From Gordonia malaquae NBRC 108250 (GTDB lineage: Bacteria > Actinomycetota > Actinomycetes > Mycobacteriales > Mycobacteriaceae), in NCBI RefSeq assembly GCF_000344135.1, contig NZ_BAOP01000001.1, positions 1 to 64,000 of the forward strand: 64,000 nt of DNA, written 5' to 3'. The position numbers were made by a program, and so were the translations under genes. Below, piece after piece: positions 62,541 through 64,000 of this stretch (position 1 is the first letter of the stretch; each line of letters starts with the position of its first letter). Under the pieces are notes generated by a model. That model made no database searches, was not told the DNA's origin, and was given only the letters and a program-made list of their open reading frames with translations.

Positions 62541-63986
62541 TCAGTGCTCGTCGACTGTCGTGGCATCGGTGAGTGTCAGGGCGCCCCAGGTGGCGATCAC
62601 TCCGACCACGACCGCGAGGACCGCATAGGTGACTCGTTCGCCGTCGAAGAACGACTGGACGAGTTCAGTGCTCCACTCGCCGACAGGCAGGTTGGCGGTG
62701 ACAAGTGCAGCGATCATGGTGCCGATGAGCGCGGTTCCGACACTCGTGCCGACTTCCTGCGCGGTGTCGTTCAGCGCGGCGCCGATCGAGGTGCGGTTCT
62801 CCGGCATGGCGTCGACGAGCGCGACCGCGCAGATCGTCATCACGGTGCGGAGTCCGATGGTCATCAGGACCATGCTGATCGCGATCACGAGGTAGCCGTG
62901 ATGCACGCCCCACGCCATCGCGGCGAGCGCAGTCGTGAGGAAGCCCGCACCGACCAGGCATGCGATCCGATGCCCGAACCGCTTGGCGAGATACTCCGAG
63001 AACGGGGTGGCGACGATCATCGTGACGATCATCGGCAGATTCGCCAGGCCCGCGCGCACGGGGCTCCAGCCGAAGGCGTACTGGAAGTGCAGGATGAGGC
63101 CGAACATGACACCCGCCATCGCGATCGAGGTGCCGACCTGGGCGATCGCTGCACCTCGCACCGTTCCGGTGGCGAAGAGGCTCAGGTCGAGCATCGGCTC
63201 AGCAGTGCGCCGTTCGTGCCGCACGAATCCGACGCCCGCCGCGATCGCGGCGACTGCGCAGCCCCACGCCCACGGCGAGGTCCATCCGTGTTCGACGCCC
63301 GCGGTGAGCGTGTAGCAGCCGAGACCGATGGCCAGGATGCTCAAGGCGGCGCCCGGCAGATCCAAGCGATCGGATGTGAGGTCTTCGCGTCGGTCGGCGG
63401 GCACACCGAGTCGGACGCCGATCCAGGCGACCAGCGCGATCGGTGCGTTGACCAGGAGCAACCACTCCCAGCCGACATGCGCGAGGGCGGTGCCACCGAG
63501 CAACGGTCCGAGAATGAAGCCACTCATGCCGACGATGATCATCAATGTCATGGCTCGCATGCGGAGGGCCTGGTCGTCGAACAGACGAAAGACGAGCGAG
63601 TTGGTGATGGGCGCCATCGCCGCAGCCGCCAACCCGAGCAGCGCTCGCAGAGCGATCAGTTCGCCGGTCGAGGTCACAGCGACCACACCGATGCTGATGA
63701 CGCCGAAGGCCGACAGCCCGACGAGCAGGACTCTGCGTCGGCCGAGACGGTCGGCCATCGCCCCGGCGGTCAGCAGAAGCCCGCCGAACGTCAACGAGTA
63801 GGCGCCGGACACCCACTGCAGCGCAGTGGTGCCGCCTCCGAGGTCACGACCGATGGTCGGCAGGGCGATCGTGAGGAGCGTGTTGTCGACCATCTCTACA
63901 AAGAACGCGAGACAGAGGGCGAACAACGGAATCCATGCCGCGCGAAGCGACGTGTAGGTGCGTGGGGAGTCGGTGGTGATGGGCAT
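62541..63986 (-). CDS. MFS transporter, DHA2 (14-TM drug:H+ antiporter) family
   Basis: 481 aa with about 14 membrane segments. Motif A: GAMADRLGRRRVLLVG; motif C-like: GMSGFILGPLLGGTAL; DNTLLTIALPTIGRDLG near the start. Such carriers export drugs, dyes or lipophilic compounds. ATG 63986 follows AGGAGGG. Near the ABC-F gene, but no regulator is seen within the window. Confidence 0.93.
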   Translation of the reverse strand: MPITTDSPRTYTSLRAAWIPLFALCLAFFVEMVDNTLLTIALPTIGRDLGGGTTALQWVSGAYSLTFGGLLLTAGAMADRLGRRRVLLVGLSAFGVISIGVVAVTSTGELIALRALLGLAAAAMAPITNSLVFRLFDDQALRMRAMTLMIIVGMSGFILGPLLGGTALAHVGWEWLLLVNAPIALVAWIGVRLGVPADRREDLTSDRLDLPGAALSILAIGLGCYTLTAGVEHGWTSPWAWGCAVAAIAAGVGFVRHERRTAEPMLDLSLFATGTVRGAAIAQVGTSIAMAGVMFGLILHFQYAFGWSPVRAGLANLPMIVTMIVATPFSEYLAKRFGHRIACLVGAGFLTTALAAMAWGVHHGYLVIAISMVLMTIGLRTVMTICAVALVDAMPENRTSIGAALNDTAQEVGTSVGTALIGTMIAALVTANLPVGEWSTELVQSFFDGERVTYAVLAVVVGVIATWGALTLTDATTVDEH

Positions 63987-64000
63987 CGTCGATCCCTCCT

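Overview
The window reads as a chromosomal segment of a high-GC actinobacterium in the Mycobacteriales, most like Gordonia or a close relative. The evidence is the strong G/C third-position bias, frequent GTG starts and 4-nt GTGA/ATGA overlaps, an Lsr2 nucleoid protein, an Arr rifamycin ADP-ribosyltransferase, an Ami1/Rv3717-type peptidoglycan amidase and an IspH/YchF-neighbourhood DUF6542 protein. I found no rRNA, tRNA, CRISPR array or complete insertion sequence. Genus assignment is inference.

Layout. 0-8 kb: a sensor kinase/response regulator pair divergent from an ABC-2 exporter, then a Baeyer-Villiger-type monooxygenase, an AraC regulator and an amino-acid permease. 8-19.6 kb: mostly single genes, including an unusual condensation-GNAT fusion, a secreted GH43-like protein coupled to an Imm-5-like protein, arr, an MsrA-VOC fusion and a frameshifted VOC gene. 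19.8-21.7 kb: a DUF4143-type ATPase with a double operator, and a GNAT protein. 21.9-24.5 kb: a 2.5 kb insert at the 3' end of ychF. 25-31 kb: ychF, an AI-2E transporter, DNA alkylation repair (Ada-AlkA fusion plus Ogt), RmuC and DUF6542. 31-37 kb: nucleosidase, SDR, amidase, trhO, a CobW GTPase and lsr2. 37-41.5 kb: a TetR/SDR/NTF2 cassette and a polar amino-acid ABC importer with fused binding protein and permease. 41.5-47 kb: a hypothetical/HAD pair and a cobalamin-riboswitch-controlled B12 uptake operon. 47-54 kb: CapA-like protein, lipoproteins, an orphan iron-siderophore binding protein, and a CitMHS transporter with its CitA/CitB-type two-component system. 54-64 kb: TetR with two RibD-C reductases, acyltransferase, an oxidoreductase pair, an ABC-F protein, a CtaG-like membrane protein and a DHA2 efflux pump.

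The main discovery is the 21.9-24.5 kb insert. YchF normally ends in ...FNV. Here the intact gene ends in an unusual tail after VVEFR, and 2.5 kb away lies an orphan copy of the sequence encoding VVEFRFNV-stop. The two sites share an exact 16-bp repeat. Between them lie only an AbiV-family gene and two further HEPN-type genes with R-X4-H motifs. No integrase is present. The first HEPN gene overlaps the altered ychF stop by 4 nt, so it is probably expressed by translational coupling to the housekeeping gene. This looks like a small defence cassette inserted by attachment-site recombination.
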